Assembly (NCBI GenBank): GCA_016208915.1 | Contig: JACQXE010000019.1 | Coordinates: forward strand, 1-38,168 | Source of the DNA: Nitrospirota bacterium | GTDB lineage: Bacteria; Nitrospirota; Thermodesulfovibrionia; Thermodesulfovibrionales; UBA1546 | Direction: 5' to 3' | DNA: 38,168 nt | Part shown: piece after piece, positions 8,384 to 17,326 of the stretch | Position numbering within the stretch: position 1 is the stretch's first letter | Layout: the number at the start of each line of letters is the position of its first letter | Program-made: the position numbers and the translations under genes | The notes under the pieces: generated by a model | Databases searched by the model: none | What the model saw: the letters and a program-made list of their open reading frames with translations, nothing else | Told to the model about the DNA's origin: nothing

Positions 8384-8797
8384 ATGAAGCGTCGCAAGGC
8401 AAGAGAATACGTGCTTCAGTTTCTTTTCCAATCTGAATTTACGGATAAAGAGCGTATTAAAAATGGATTGAAACAGTTCTGGGCCGGCAAGGAATCAGAT
8501 CCTGAGATAAAGAAATTTGCATCAGAGATTATTAAAGGCACATTGTCCATGCTCGAGGATATAGACTCTGTAATAAAAAAGGCAGCAGAACACTGGGTGC
8601 TCGAAAGGATGGTGGCAGTTGACAGGAGTATCCTGAGGTTTGCGGTTTATGAGCTTTTACAACGCACAGATATACCACCAGCAGTCACCATAAACGAGGC
8701 GATAGAAATCGCAAAGAAATATTCCACTGTAGAGTCAGCATCATTTATAAATGGCATACTGGATAAGATCGCCAGAGAAAATCAAAAGGCAAATTAG
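8384..8797 (+). CDS. nusB: Transcription antitermination factor NusB
   Basis: NusB, with NusE (S10), assembles on boxA RNA for rRNA antitermination. The 137-residue all-helical protein begins MKRRKAREYVLQFLFQSEF, the family's RNA-binding N-terminus. It carries RMVAVDRSILRFAVYEL and a late AIEIAKKYSTVESASFINGILD helix, both diagnostic. The start has no evident Shine-Dalgarno, since the tandem repeat lies upstream. The stop TAG shares its last base with the GTG start of the next gene, so translation of the phosphoesterase is probably coupled. Confidence 0.95.
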   Translation: MKRRKAREYVLQFLFQSEFTDKERIKNGLKQFWAGKESDPEIKKFASEIIKGTLSMLEDIDSVIKKAAEHWVLERMVAVDRSILRFAVYELLQRTDIPPAVTINEAIEIAKKYSTVESASFINGILDKIARENQKAN

Positions 8798-9522
8798 TGC
8801 ATTACGCAGTAATCTCAGATGTCCATGCAAACCTTGAGGCGCTTGAGGCTGTTCTAAATGATATAGAAAAGAGAAAGATCAAAGATATACTTTTTTTGGG
8901 TGATGCAGTCGGTTATGGGCCTAATCCGAATGAGTGTATCGAAATGCTGGAAGCCTGTTGTAAGATTATGCTTGCAGGAAATCACGACTTCGCTGTTTTG
9001 GGATTTACTGATATAAGCCGTTTCAATGAATATGCGCGCAAGGCAGTAGAATGGACATCAGCAGTTATAACAGAAAAAAATCTTAATGTGCTTAAGGAAC
9101 TGCCTGCAGTAAAGGTATTAAAAAAGGCAGACATGCTCCTTGTGCACTCAACGCCAAAAGAGCCTGAGGAATGGCATTATCTCATGACATTATGGGATGC
9201 TGAAAACAACTTCAATTATTTCGAACAGAGGATATGTCTGCTGGGGCATAGCCATCAACCCTCTATAATAGAACGACTCCCTTCAGGTAAGATGCTCACA
9301 TACAAAGACAATGCTGAACTTAAAAAAATTGAACGATATATAGTAAATGCCGGCAGCGTCGGACAGCCGAGAGACGGGGACCCGAGGGCATGCTATGCAG
9401 TTATAAATGGTGAAAATGTTGAGATAGTCAGGGTAAAATATGACATTCAAAAGACTCAGAAAAAGATGCAGAACGCAGGATTGTCTCTGCTTTTAATTGA
9501 GAGACTTGAAAGCGGGCTTTAA
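8797..9522 (+). CDS. Calcineurin-like metallophosphoesterase (YfcE/MJ0936 type)
   Basis: This 241-residue protein carries the metallophosphoesterase motifs in order: ISDVHAN (D-x-H) at residues 6-12, GDAVGYGPNP near 35, GNHD near 61, a VHSTP motif near 113, and GHSHQP near 150. It should bind two metal ions and hydrolyse a phosphomonoester or diester; the substrate is unknown. The start is a GTG overlapping the nusB stop by one base. It lies between nusB and purB, and purB begins 15 bases after its stop, so the genes from nusB to purB look cotranscribed. Confidence 0.9.
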   Translation: MHYAVISDVHANLEALEAVLNDIEKRKIKDILFLGDAVGYGPNPNECIEMLEACCKIMLAGNHDFAVLGFTDISRFNEYARKAVEWTSAVITEKNLNVLKELPAVKVLKKADMLLVHSTPKEPEEWHYLMTLWDAENNFNYFEQRICLLGHSHQPSIIERLPSGKMLTYKDNAELKKIERYIVNAGSVGQPRDGDPRACYAVINGENVEIVRVKYDIQKTQKKMQNAGLSLLLIERLESGL

Positions 9523-9537
9523 AGCAAGGAGGATAAC

Positions 9538-10830
9538 GTGATACCACGGTATACAAGGCCTGTTATGGGCAAACTCTGGGAGCCGGAGAATAGATTTCAA
9601 AAATGGCTTGATGTGGAAATAGCCGCATGTGAAGCATGGGGTGAGATTGCAGCGATACCTCTTGATGCAGTTACAGTGATAAAAAAGAAGGCGAAGTTTG
9701 ATACCAGAAGGATTGACGATATCGAAAAGGTTGTAAAGCATGATGTGATCGCATTTCTCACATCTGTTGCAGAACACGTGGGTCCGGAGGCAAGATTTAT
9801 TCATAAAGGGCTTACATCATCGGATATTGTTGATACTGCGCTATCCATTCTTATGAGAGAGGCATCCGACATCATAATAAGAGATATAAGGGAGCTGATG
9901 TCTGTCATCAAGAGACAGGCATATACATATAAAGATGCAGTCACAATAGGACGCAGCCATGGAGTCCATGCAGAACCAATGACATTCGGGTTAAAGTTTG
10001 CCCTCTGGTATGAAGATATGAAGAGAAATCTTCAGAGAATGAAAAAAGCCAAGGATGTAATAAGTATCGGAAAGCTTTCAGGCGCTGTCGGCACATTCTC
10101 CAACATCCCCCCGAAGATTGAGGAGAAGGTTTGTAAAAAACTCGGACTAAGGCCTGAACCCGTCGCAACACAGGTAATCCAGAGAGACAGGCATGCTGAA
10201 TATCTAACTGCGCTTGCGCTAATTGCCGCATCCGTAGAAAAGATAGCAGTCGAGATAAGACACCTGCAGCGCACCGAAGTCCTCGAGGCAGAAGAGCCCT
10301 TTTCAAAAGGACAGAAAGGCTCATCTGCAATGCCTCATAAGAGAAACCCTGTTGGGTGTGAGAACCTGTCAGGAATTGCAAGGCTCGTGCGTTCAAATGC
10401 AATGGCAGCCCTTGAGAATATTGCGCTCTGGCATGAGCGGGATATCTCGCATTCATCTGTTGAACGTGTAATAATCCCTGACAGTACCATTCTCGTTGAT
10501 TATATGCTGGACAGGCTAAAAGGCATACTTGACGGCCTGCAAGTGTATCCTGACAGGATGAAGAAGAATATGGGCAGGAGCTTTGGCCTTTATAACTCGC
10601 AACGGGTTTTGCTGGCACTGACAGGGAAAGGCATGAGCCGTGAGAATGCGTATGAGGTAGTCCAGAGGAACGCGATGAAAAGCTGGAAAAGTAGCATTGA
10701 GTTCAAGGCTCTATTATCGAAGGATAAGGATGTAAAGAGATATCTCAAGTCAAAAGAACTCGAACAGATATTCGATCTTAAGTATTATCTGAAGAACGTG
10801 GATTATATATTCAAAAGGGTTTTTAAATAG
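9538..10830 (+). CDS. purB: Adenylosuccinate lyase
   Basis: PurB cleaves SAICAR to AICAR and adenylosuccinate to AMP plus fumarate in purine synthesis. The 430-residue protein begins IPRYTRPVMGKLWEPENRF, has HDVIAFLTSVAEHVG and the TSSDIVDTA segment, and contains the fumarase/aspartase signature GSSAMPHKRNP at about residue 261. GRSHGVHAEPMTFG carries the catalytic histidine region. A GTG start is placed six bases behind AAGGAGG. Gene length is typical of the short bacterial form. The gene ends 10 bases before copy B of the palindromic repeat. Confidence 0.97.
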   Translation: MIPRYTRPVMGKLWEPENRFQKWLDVEIAACEAWGEIAAIPLDAVTVIKKKAKFDTRRIDDIEKVVKHDVIAFLTSVAEHVGPEARFIHKGLTSSDIVDTALSILMREASDIIIRDIRELMSVIKRQAYTYKDAVTIGRSHGVHAEPMTFGLKFALWYEDMKRNLQRMKKAKDVISIGKLSGAVGTFSNIPPKIEEKVCKKLGLRPEPVATQVIQRDRHAEYLTALALIAASVEKIAVEIRHLQRTEVLEAEEPFSKGQKGSSAMPHKRNPVGCENLSGIARLVRSNAMAALENIALWHERDISHSSVERVIIPDSTILVDYMLDRLKGILDGLQVYPDRMKKNMGRSFGLYNSQRVLLALTGKGMSRENAYEVVQRNAMKSWKSSIEFKALLSKDKDVKRYLKSKELEQIFDLKYYLKNVDYIFKRVFK

Positions 10831-10840
10831 ATTTGGCTAC

Positions 10841-10915
10841 AAGGCAGGATATAGTATTTTCGCTCATTCTCAGTTGCCCGCCTCAGGCGGACGCTCAAAT
10901 ACTATATCCTGTCTT
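10841..10915. repeat. MITE-like palindromic element, copy B (short)
   Basis: This 75-base copy keeps both termini (AGGCAGGATATAGTAT-type at 10842 and its inverse to 10915) and the CGCTCATTCTC segment, but the middle is reduced to a CCGCCTCAGGCGG hairpin. It lies between convergent purB and ytxH genes. Its last bases overlap the ytxH stop codon. Confidence 0.8.
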
Positions 10916-11267
10916 ATTTCTGAATTCTCAGGGCATCAATAAGTCTGTCTCTTTGTTTTGCTAATACCTTCTGGCTGTATTCAAAGGCACTGACAATCTC
11001 TTTCTTAGCGCTCTCAGAGAGTTCAGCGCCCTGTTCTACAATATCAGACGTTATGTCTTTCACATTGTCTGCAAAATCTTTTATATGATCAATAGTATCG
11101 TCAACCATCTCCAATGACCTTTTCTTCATTTTCTTTGCTGTTTTTGTTATATCCTTTCTTGTCTCACGCCCTGATTGTGGCGCATAGAGAAGCGCTATAC
11201 CTGCACCGATTAACCCGCCAATTAACAAAGCCAGCGCTACTTTTTTTCCTTCACCCTTATCATCCAT
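10914..11267 (-). CDS. YtxH domain protein
   Basis: This 117-residue membrane-anchored protein begins with a short charged stretch, then one hydrophobic glycine-rich segment (VALALLIGGLIGAGIALL, about 10-27). The YAPQSGRETRKDI motif that defines the YtxH family follows, and then an amphipathic helical tail rich in Lys and Asp. Family members are linked to stress responses, but a biochemical role is not established. It is divergent from polX. Its stop codon is supplied at the edge of the palindromic repeat copy B, so the C-terminus may have been set when the element inserted. Confidence 0.85.
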   Translation of the reverse strand: MDDKGEGKKVALALLIGGLIGAGIALLYAPQSGRETRKDITKTAKKMKKRSLEMVDDTIDHIKDFADNVKDITSDIVEQGAELSESAKKEIVSAFEYSQKVLAKQRDRLIDALRIQK

Positions 11268-11363
11268 ATAATAGCCTCCTATGTGCTTTTACATTATAAT
11301 CTAAGAGTAGCAAGAATAAAGCTGCAAGTCAAATTCCATTTTGTTTTTTGATATACTTTATTT

Positions 11364-13088
11364 ATGAAAAATCAGGAGATAGCAGGTATATTTAATGAGA
11401 TCGCTGACCTCCTTGAGATAAATGGAGAAAACCCATTCCGCATCAGGGCATACAGGAGGGCTGCCCAGAATATAGATGGCCTTCCGAAGGATGTCGCAGA
11501 GTTGCCAAAGGAAGAACTCTTAAAAATCCCTGGCATAGGACATGACCTTGCTGACAAGATAAAGGAATATTTAAGTAACGGAAAGATTCAAAGCCACGAG
11601 GAACTGAAAAAACAAGTCCCCGTGGGTCTTTCAGTTCTCCTTACAGTCCCGAGTCTCGGACCGAAGACAGCTAAACTGCTCTATGAAAGATTAAAGATCA
11701 AGAATGTGGATGAACTTGAACGTCTTGCAAGAGAGCACAAATTGGCAGGTCTTCCGGGAATAAAGGATAAGACAGAAGAGAATATTCTCAAAGGCATTGA
11801 GATGATCAAAAGAGGTAAGGAAAGGCAACCCCTCGGAAGGGTTCTGCCAATAGCAACAGATATCGTCGAACATCTGAAAGAAAATAAGAATGTTAAAAAG
11901 ATAAGCATTGCAGGCAGCCTGCGCAGGTGGAAGGAGACTGTGAGGGATATTGATATCCTCGTAACATCAACAAACCCTAATGATGTCATGAAGTCGTTTG
12001 TGCACCTTCCCCACGTTAAAGAAGTATTGATGCAGGGGCCGACAAAATCCAGCATCATTATCAAAGAAGGACTTCAGGTTGACCTGAGGGTTGTTGAGGA
12101 TGAGTCTTTTGGGGCTGCCCTCGCTTATTTCACAGGGAGCAAGGAACACAATATCAGACTCAGGGAGATGGCTGTTAAAAAAGGGCTTAAGATTAATGAG
12201 TATGGAATATTCAGAGAAAAAGACAATAAAAAGATGGGAGGCAAGAATGAGGATGATATTTACAAAGTGCTTGGTCTTGCATACATCCCGCCTGAATTAA
12301 GAGAGGATACAGGAGAGATAGAGACTGCGCTGAATAATTCCCTTCCGGAACTTGTTGAGCTGGAGGACATAAAAGGAGATCTTCACGTGCACAGCAGATT
12401 TAGTGATGGAAGCCATACATTCAAAGAACTTATTGATGCTGCAAAAGAGAGGGGATATGAGTACATTGCAATCACAGACCATTCAAAAGGGCTCGGTGTT
12501 GCGAGAGGATTAAGCGAGGAGAGGTTAATGGAGGAGAAAAAAGAGATAGATGCCATAAATAAAAAGCTCAGGGGCTTTAAACTCCTTATGGGTATTGAGG
12601 TTGATATAAGGAGCGACGGCAGAATGGATTTTGAAAATGATATTCTGTCGAAAATGGACATTGTTGTTGCCTCAATACACTCAGGATTCAGACAGAGTAA
12701 AGAACAGCTCACAAAAAGAATTGTCTCTGCCATGAAGAATCCCTATGTTTCAGTAATTGCGCATCCAACAGGAAGACTTATCGGAGAAAGAGATCCTTAT
12801 GATATAGACTTGGAACAAGTCCTTAATATGGCAAAAGAAACAGGCACTGCCATTGAGATAAATGCATATCCATTGAGGCTTGACCTTAACGATATTTATG
12901 TAAAAAAGGCAAAGAAATTTGGAGTTAAATTTGTTATAAGCACAGACACGCATGTGATAACGCAGTTTGATTTTATGCACTATGGTGTTTCGATTGCAAA
13001 AAGAGGATGGCTTGAGAAAAAGGATGTGCTGAATACGCTTGGTTACGACCAGCTTATAAGGGAACTGAAGAAGAAAAGGGCGAGGTAG
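11364..13088 (+). CDS. polX: PolX-type DNA polymerase/3'-5' exonuclease with PHP domain
   Basis: Bacterial PolX fills short gaps in repair and its C-terminal PHP domain provides nuclease activity. In the 574 residues, an 8-kDa-like helical region and helix-hairpin-helix motifs (KIPGIGHDLADKI about 52; VPSLGPKTAKLL about 93) come first. The polymerase nucleotidyltransferase motif GSLRRW...RDIDILV is near 183-197 with VDLRVV near 239. The PHP domain starts near 338 with GDLHVHSRFSDG, then ITDHSK, GIEVDI, SIHSG, AHPTGR and STDTH metal ligands. No Shine-Dalgarno is visible before the ATG, and TATACT lies only about 8 bases upstream, so a leaderless transcript is possible. Confidence 0.96.
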   Translation: MKNQEIAGIFNEIADLLEINGENPFRIRAYRRAAQNIDGLPKDVAELPKEELLKIPGIGHDLADKIKEYLSNGKIQSHEELKKQVPVGLSVLLTVPSLGPKTAKLLYERLKIKNVDELERLAREHKLAGLPGIKDKTEENILKGIEMIKRGKERQPLGRVLPIATDIVEHLKENKNVKKISIAGSLRRWKETVRDIDILVTSTNPNDVMKSFVHLPHVKEVLMQGPTKSSIIIKEGLQVDLRVVEDESFGAALAYFTGSKEHNIRLREMAVKKGLKINEYGIFREKDNKKMGGKNEDDIYKVLGLAYIPPELREDTGEIETALNNSLPELVELEDIKGDLHVHSRFSDGSHTFKELIDAAKERGYEYIAITDHSKGLGVARGLSEERLMEEKKEIDAINKKLRGFKLLMGIEVDIRSDGRMDFENDILSKMDIVVASIHSGFRQSKEQLTKRIVSAMKNPYVSVIAHPTGRLIGERDPYDIDLEQVLNMAKETGTAIEINAYPLRLDLNDIYVKKAKKFGVKFVISTDTHVITQFDFMHYGVSIAKRGWLEKKDVLNTLGYDQLIRELKKKRAR

Positions 13089-13107
13089 TTATTTCGAACG
13101 ATGAGGC

Positions 13108-13837
<730 letters not shown>

Positions 13838-13902
13838 CATTTAACAACGAGTTGAGGGGCGGGCGCTTCTTGCCCGACCCTCTCGAACGATTCGTTAACA
13901 TT
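13838..13902 (-). other. attC-like integron recombination site 1 (predicted)
   Basis: Read on the minus strand, this 65-base site starts with GTTAAC and ends GTTAAATGC, matching the core GTTRRRY exactly (GTTAAAT). Folding gives R box TTAAC/GTTAA, an unpaired central spacer of 3-5 bases, and L box GTT-C-GAG against CTCAAC with an extrahelical C. Then come an extrahelical A, GGG/CCC, an extrahelical T, and CGGGC/GCCCG around a 7-base loop. The extra bases are all in the 5' arm, as in true attC sites. It follows the stop codon of the secreted-protein gene by about 12 bases. Confidence 0.58.
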
Positions 13903-13913
13903 TAATATTAATA

Positions 13914-14435
13914 TTAATCACTCATCCAAATTCGAGTAAATTCATTTTTATGTGAATTCCAATAAAAAACAGAATTGGCACTTTCAAACGCAAAGAAATT
14001 TATGCCAGGGGTATTAAGCTTTAAGATTTCCGTCTCATCGTCTTTGCATTCCCAGTAGCCTTTTCCACATGCAGTTTTATATTGTCCGGGCTCCAAAAGG
14101 GAAATGCCCATGAATATTTTCTCTGTTTCCCTCTTATGTTCGTCAAGCATCATCATTTTGTAACTGCCATTCTCGGCTCCTAGAAATACAAATACACCGA
14201 AGGCCTTTTTTGAAGTGTTAATAAGAATCCAAGCATGGTCTTTTATGCCGTCGCCATTGAAGTCAGCTTCAATATGATTCGGGACCTGATTCTTCCTGAA
14301 TGATAAGTTCTCATCCGAATAATCGGACTTGGTCGCTGGTTTCCATCCGGCAGGGAATTCCGGCATTGATTGGGCCTGTGCCAGAGAAGTCAGTGCAATA
14401 AATACGAACGCGACCGTTAAAATAGATTTTCTCAT
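13914..14435 (-). CDS. Small secreted protein with a DxNxDG segment, unknown function
   Basis: This 173-residue protein starts MRKSILTVAFVFIALTSLAQAQS, a clear signal peptide with AQA cleavage. The mature part has EADFNGDGIKDHAWIL (about residue 55), a D-x-N-x-D-G calcium-binding-like or FG-GAP-like element, followed by a strand-rich region and a single pair of cysteines (TACGKGYWECKDD). An upstream in-frame ATG at 14705 would make 263 residues, but those extra residues look non-coding and would bury the signal peptide. GTTAACT lies 11 bases before the ATG, which could be a cassette 5' boundary. With the attC-like site right after the stop this looks like a cassette gene. No family was recognised. 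Confidence 0.7.
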   Translation of the reverse strand: MRKSILTVAFVFIALTSLAQAQSMPEFPAGWKPATKSDYSDENLSFRKNQVPNHIEADFNGDGIKDHAWILINTSKKAFGVFVFLGAENGSYKMMMLDEHKRETEKIFMGISLLEPGQYKTACGKGYWECKDDETEILKLNTPGINFFAFESANSVFYWNSHKNEFTRIWMSD

Positions 14436-14673
14436 AATTGGGCCACAGTTAACATATAATATACGAAGTTCATTTTTTCTGACGATTTTATAAAATATAG
14501 CACAAAGCGAAACATTAAAGCAGTTAAAAAAAATCGATAAAATCAATATCCCGAGTTTTCGTCGTTTCACTTTTTGCACTAATAATAAGACGCATTGCAT
14601 TGCACAATAAAAATCGAATTGCTGTGGTACTTTCCTGTCAACCTTCTCCTCTGTTATGTTATTATTAACAACT
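14436..14673. other. Divergent upstream region of the secreted-protein gene and M16 gene
   Basis: These 238 bases are AT-rich and hold the upstream regions of both divergent genes. No convincing -35/-10 pair, riboswitch or attI-like structure could be identified, and no attC-like hairpin is present next to GTTAACT at 14447-14453. Confidence 0.4.
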
Positions 14674-15981
14674 ATGAAAAAAATCCTTTCCATAATATTT
14701 TTCATAATTCTTATCCCAGTCTCACTTTACGCTGAGGTAAAGGAGTACACTCTGAAGAATGGTCTAAAGGTGATTGTTGTTGAAGACCATAAAGCGCCAC
14801 TGGCCACATTTCAGATATGGTACCGGGTCGGTTCGAGGAATGAGCTTGCAGGCAAAAGCGGAATGAGCCATCTTTTAGAACACATGATGTTCAAGGGGAC
14901 TCCTAAATATGGCTCTAAGGCATTCTCAAAGATAGTGCAGAAAAACGGCGGCATTGACAATGCCTTTACAACAAAAGATTACACAATGTATTACCAGAGC
15001 CTTGCATCAGACAGAATAAATCTTTCAATAGAGCTGGAAGCTGACAGGATGAATAATCTTATTATGGATCCAAAAGAGGTTATTGCAGAGCGGAGCGTTG
15101 TTATGGAAGAACGAAGGATGAGATATGAAGATGACCCGCAGACCTCATTATACGAAGAGGTTGTTGCTACTGCATTTAAATCTCATCCATACCACTGGCC
15201 TGTTATAGGCTGGATGTCTGATCTGTCGTCAATAGAGAGGGATGACCTGTACAGTCATTACAGGGCATACTATTCCCCTGACAATGCAGTAATAGTCGTC
15301 TCAGGGGATATTGCAGCTGATGAAATCATAAAAAAAATAAAGGCTTTGTTCGAAAATATTCCTCCTGTATCCGGCAGAAAAAATGTGCTGTCAAAAGAGG
15401 CTGAACAACAAGGTGAAAAAAGGGTGGCGCTGAAGAAAGAAGCAGAACTGCCTTATATAATTGCTGCATATCACACGCCAAGTTTTCCTTCTGAGGACAG
15501 TTATGCTCTTGAGGTATTGGGAATGATACTGTCAGGAGGTAAAAGTTCGAGACTCTATAAGTCGCTTGTGTACGAGAAAAAACTCGCCCTCTATGCATAT
15601 GCTGACTACAATGGCTTTAATAAAGATCCCTATTTGTTTTTATTCGGAGCAACATCATCCCCTGGCAGGGATGTAAAGGATCTGGAGAATGCGCTTTATG
15701 GTGAAATAGACAGGATTAAAAACGAGCTTCCGTTGGAGAAAGAGGTTCAGAAGGCAAAAAACCAGATAGAGGCATCCTTTATCATGGGACTGGACTCAAT
15801 ATATTTTCAGGCAGAGATACTCGGAATGTTTGAGATGATTGGTGACTGGAAGATGAAAGAGCAATATCTTGAAGGAATAAGAAAAGTCATGCCCGATGAT
15901 GTTAGCAGGGTCGCAAAGAAATATCTCAATGAAGAGAACAGGACAATTGGAATATTAATTCCAATGAAGAATTCAAAATGA
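14674..15981 (+). CDS. M16 family zinc peptidase, catalytic subunit
   Basis: This 435-residue exported peptidase starts at the ATG 14674 with a signal peptide (MKKILSIIFFIILIPVSLYA). It carries the inverted zinc motif HLLEH near residue 71, followed by KNGGIDNAFTTKDYT and the third ligand region SIELEADRM. A C-terminal M16 domain follows with the GGKSSRLYKSLVYEKKLALYAYA motif. M16 enzymes degrade peptides in the periplasm or process membrane peptides. The stop overlaps the ATG of a second M16 gene by four bases, so the two probably form an active/inactive heterodimer, as described for other bacterial M16B pairs. Confidence 0.94.
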   Translation: MKKILSIIFFIILIPVSLYAEVKEYTLKNGLKVIVVEDHKAPLATFQIWYRVGSRNELAGKSGMSHLLEHMMFKGTPKYGSKAFSKIVQKNGGIDNAFTTKDYTMYYQSLASDRINLSIELEADRMNNLIMDPKEVIAERSVVMEERRMRYEDDPQTSLYEEVVATAFKSHPYHWPVIGWMSDLSSIERDDLYSHYRAYYSPDNAVIVVSGDIAADEIIKKIKALFENIPPVSGRKNVLSKEAEQQGEKRVALKKEAELPYIIAAYHTPSFPSEDSYALEVLGMILSGGKSSRLYKSLVYEKKLALYAYADYNGFNKDPYLFLFGATSSPGRDVKDLENALYGEIDRIKNELPLEKEVQKAKNQIEASFIMGLDSIYFQAEILGMFEMIGDWKMKEQYLEGIRKVMPDDVSRVAKKYLNEENRTIGILIPMKNSK

Positions 15982-17321
15982 AAAATTCAAAATTCCGGAA
16001 AATACTATTTTTTTTATTAATTTTTAATTTTGCATTTTTAATTTTGCACTTTCCTTTATACGCCCTTGATGTACAGAAAAGGGTGTTAAACAATGGGCTG
16101 ACGGTTCTGCACTCTGAAAAACACAATATCCCAATCATTATGGTAACCATGATCGTAAAGGCAAGCCCGTTAAACGAGCCGCAGGAGAAGGCAGGACTCT
16201 CAAATCTCGTCGCAGAGCTCCTTGATGAGGGAACCAAAACCAAAAAATCTTCGGATATAAGCGAGGAGATAGAGTTTATAGGCGCATCTATAGGCGCTTC
16301 TGCAGGAAGTGATTACACAACAATAACACTGTCAGTCCTTAAAAAGGATGTTCAGAAAGGGTTTGAACTTTTCTCTGACATAATTCAGAATCCTGCTTTT
16401 CTGCAGGAGGAACTCGAAAGGAAAAGAGAACTTATAAAAGGCTCATTAAAACACAGGGAAGAAGAACCGTCTTTTCTTGCAGGACGGGCTTTTCATAAGG
16501 AGGTATTTGGAGAACATCCGTACGGCAGGCTTGTGGAAGGCACGCCTGAAACTATATCATCGATAACAAGAGAGGATCTTGTGGAATTTCATTCGAGATA
16601 TTTTATCCCGAATAATGCAATACTCTCTGTTGTCGGAGACCTGACAGGCGCTGAGCTTGATTTGTTGATTAAAAGATACATGGGTGACTGGAAAAGCACA
16701 GGTATGACTGAGAAGCAGATAAACCCCATGCCCGGAGAGAAGACACGAAAAGTTGTCAAGATAGATAAGGATGTTACTCAGGCAACAATAATTATAGGGC
16801 ATATGGGGATAAGCAGGGATAACCCCGATTATTATGCTGTCTCTGTTATGAACTACATACTTGGCGGTGGAGGGTTTTCATCGAGGCTTATGCAGAAGAT
16901 AAGAGATGACATGGGGCTGGCGTATGATGTGCATAGTTTCTTCACCCCCAATAAGGAGAAGGGCGTGTTTCAGGCAGGTGTGCAGACAAAAAATGAATCA
17001 GCGAATACAGTTATAGAAGAAATACTAAAACAGATAGAACGGATAAGGAAAGAAGAAGTCTCTGATGAAGAGATCTCGAGCGCAAAATCTTATCTTACCG
17101 GGAGTTTTCCGAGAAGGCTTGATACCAACAGGAAGATTGCAGATTTTCTTGCGAGCGTTGAATTCTATAATCTCGGGCTTGACTATGCAGAAAAATATCC
17201 TTTATATATCAATTCTGTCACAAAGGCTGATGTCCTGAGAGTTGCGAGGAAATATCTCGACCCTGAAAACTTCGTGCTTATTTCTGTAGCCAATCAGAAA
17301 AAGGCAGAGCTGAGATATTAA
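15978..17321 (+). CDS. M16 family protein, non-catalytic partner
   Basis: This 447-residue M16 homologue lacks the HxxEH zinc site: the equivalent position reads AGLSNLVAELLDEG. It keeps the C-terminal GGGGFSSRLMQKIRDDMGLAYDVHS segment with the Arg/Tyr pair typical of the inactive subunit. The start ATG overlaps the previous stop. The leader peptide, about residues 1-26, is translated from an AT-rich repeat (about 15970-16055) of AATTTTGCATTTTTAATTTTGCA-like units found as intergenic filler in many genomes. It still gives an acceptable signal peptide ending at about LYA. Confidence 0.92.
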   Translation: MKNSKFRKILFFLLIFNFAFLILHFPLYALDVQKRVLNNGLTVLHSEKHNIPIIMVTMIVKASPLNEPQEKAGLSNLVAELLDEGTKTKKSSDISEEIEFIGASIGASAGSDYTTITLSVLKKDVQKGFELFSDIIQNPAFLQEELERKRELIKGSLKHREEEPSFLAGRAFHKEVFGEHPYGRLVEGTPETISSITREDLVEFHSRYFIPNNAILSVVGDLTGAELDLLIKRYMGDWKSTGMTEKQINPMPGEKTRKVVKIDKDVTQATIIIGHMGISRDNPDYYAVSVMNYILGGGGFSSRLMQKIRDDMGLAYDVHSFFTPNKEKGVFQAGVQTKNESANTVIEEILKQIERIRKEEVSDEEISSAKSYLTGSFPRRLDTNRKIADFLASVEFYNLGLDYAEKYPLYINSVTKADVLRVARKYLDPENFVLISVANQKKAELRY

Positions 17322-17326
17322 CCTGT

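Noticed and set aside
9941-10618. Minus-strand frame of 225 codons opposite purB
   Set aside because: Fully antisense to purB, with Ser/Gln/Leu-rich composition typical of a shadow frame.
14447-14520. attI or attC site upstream of the secreted-protein gene
   Set aside because: GTTAACT fits a possible crossover point, but no hairpin or integrase gene accompanies it.
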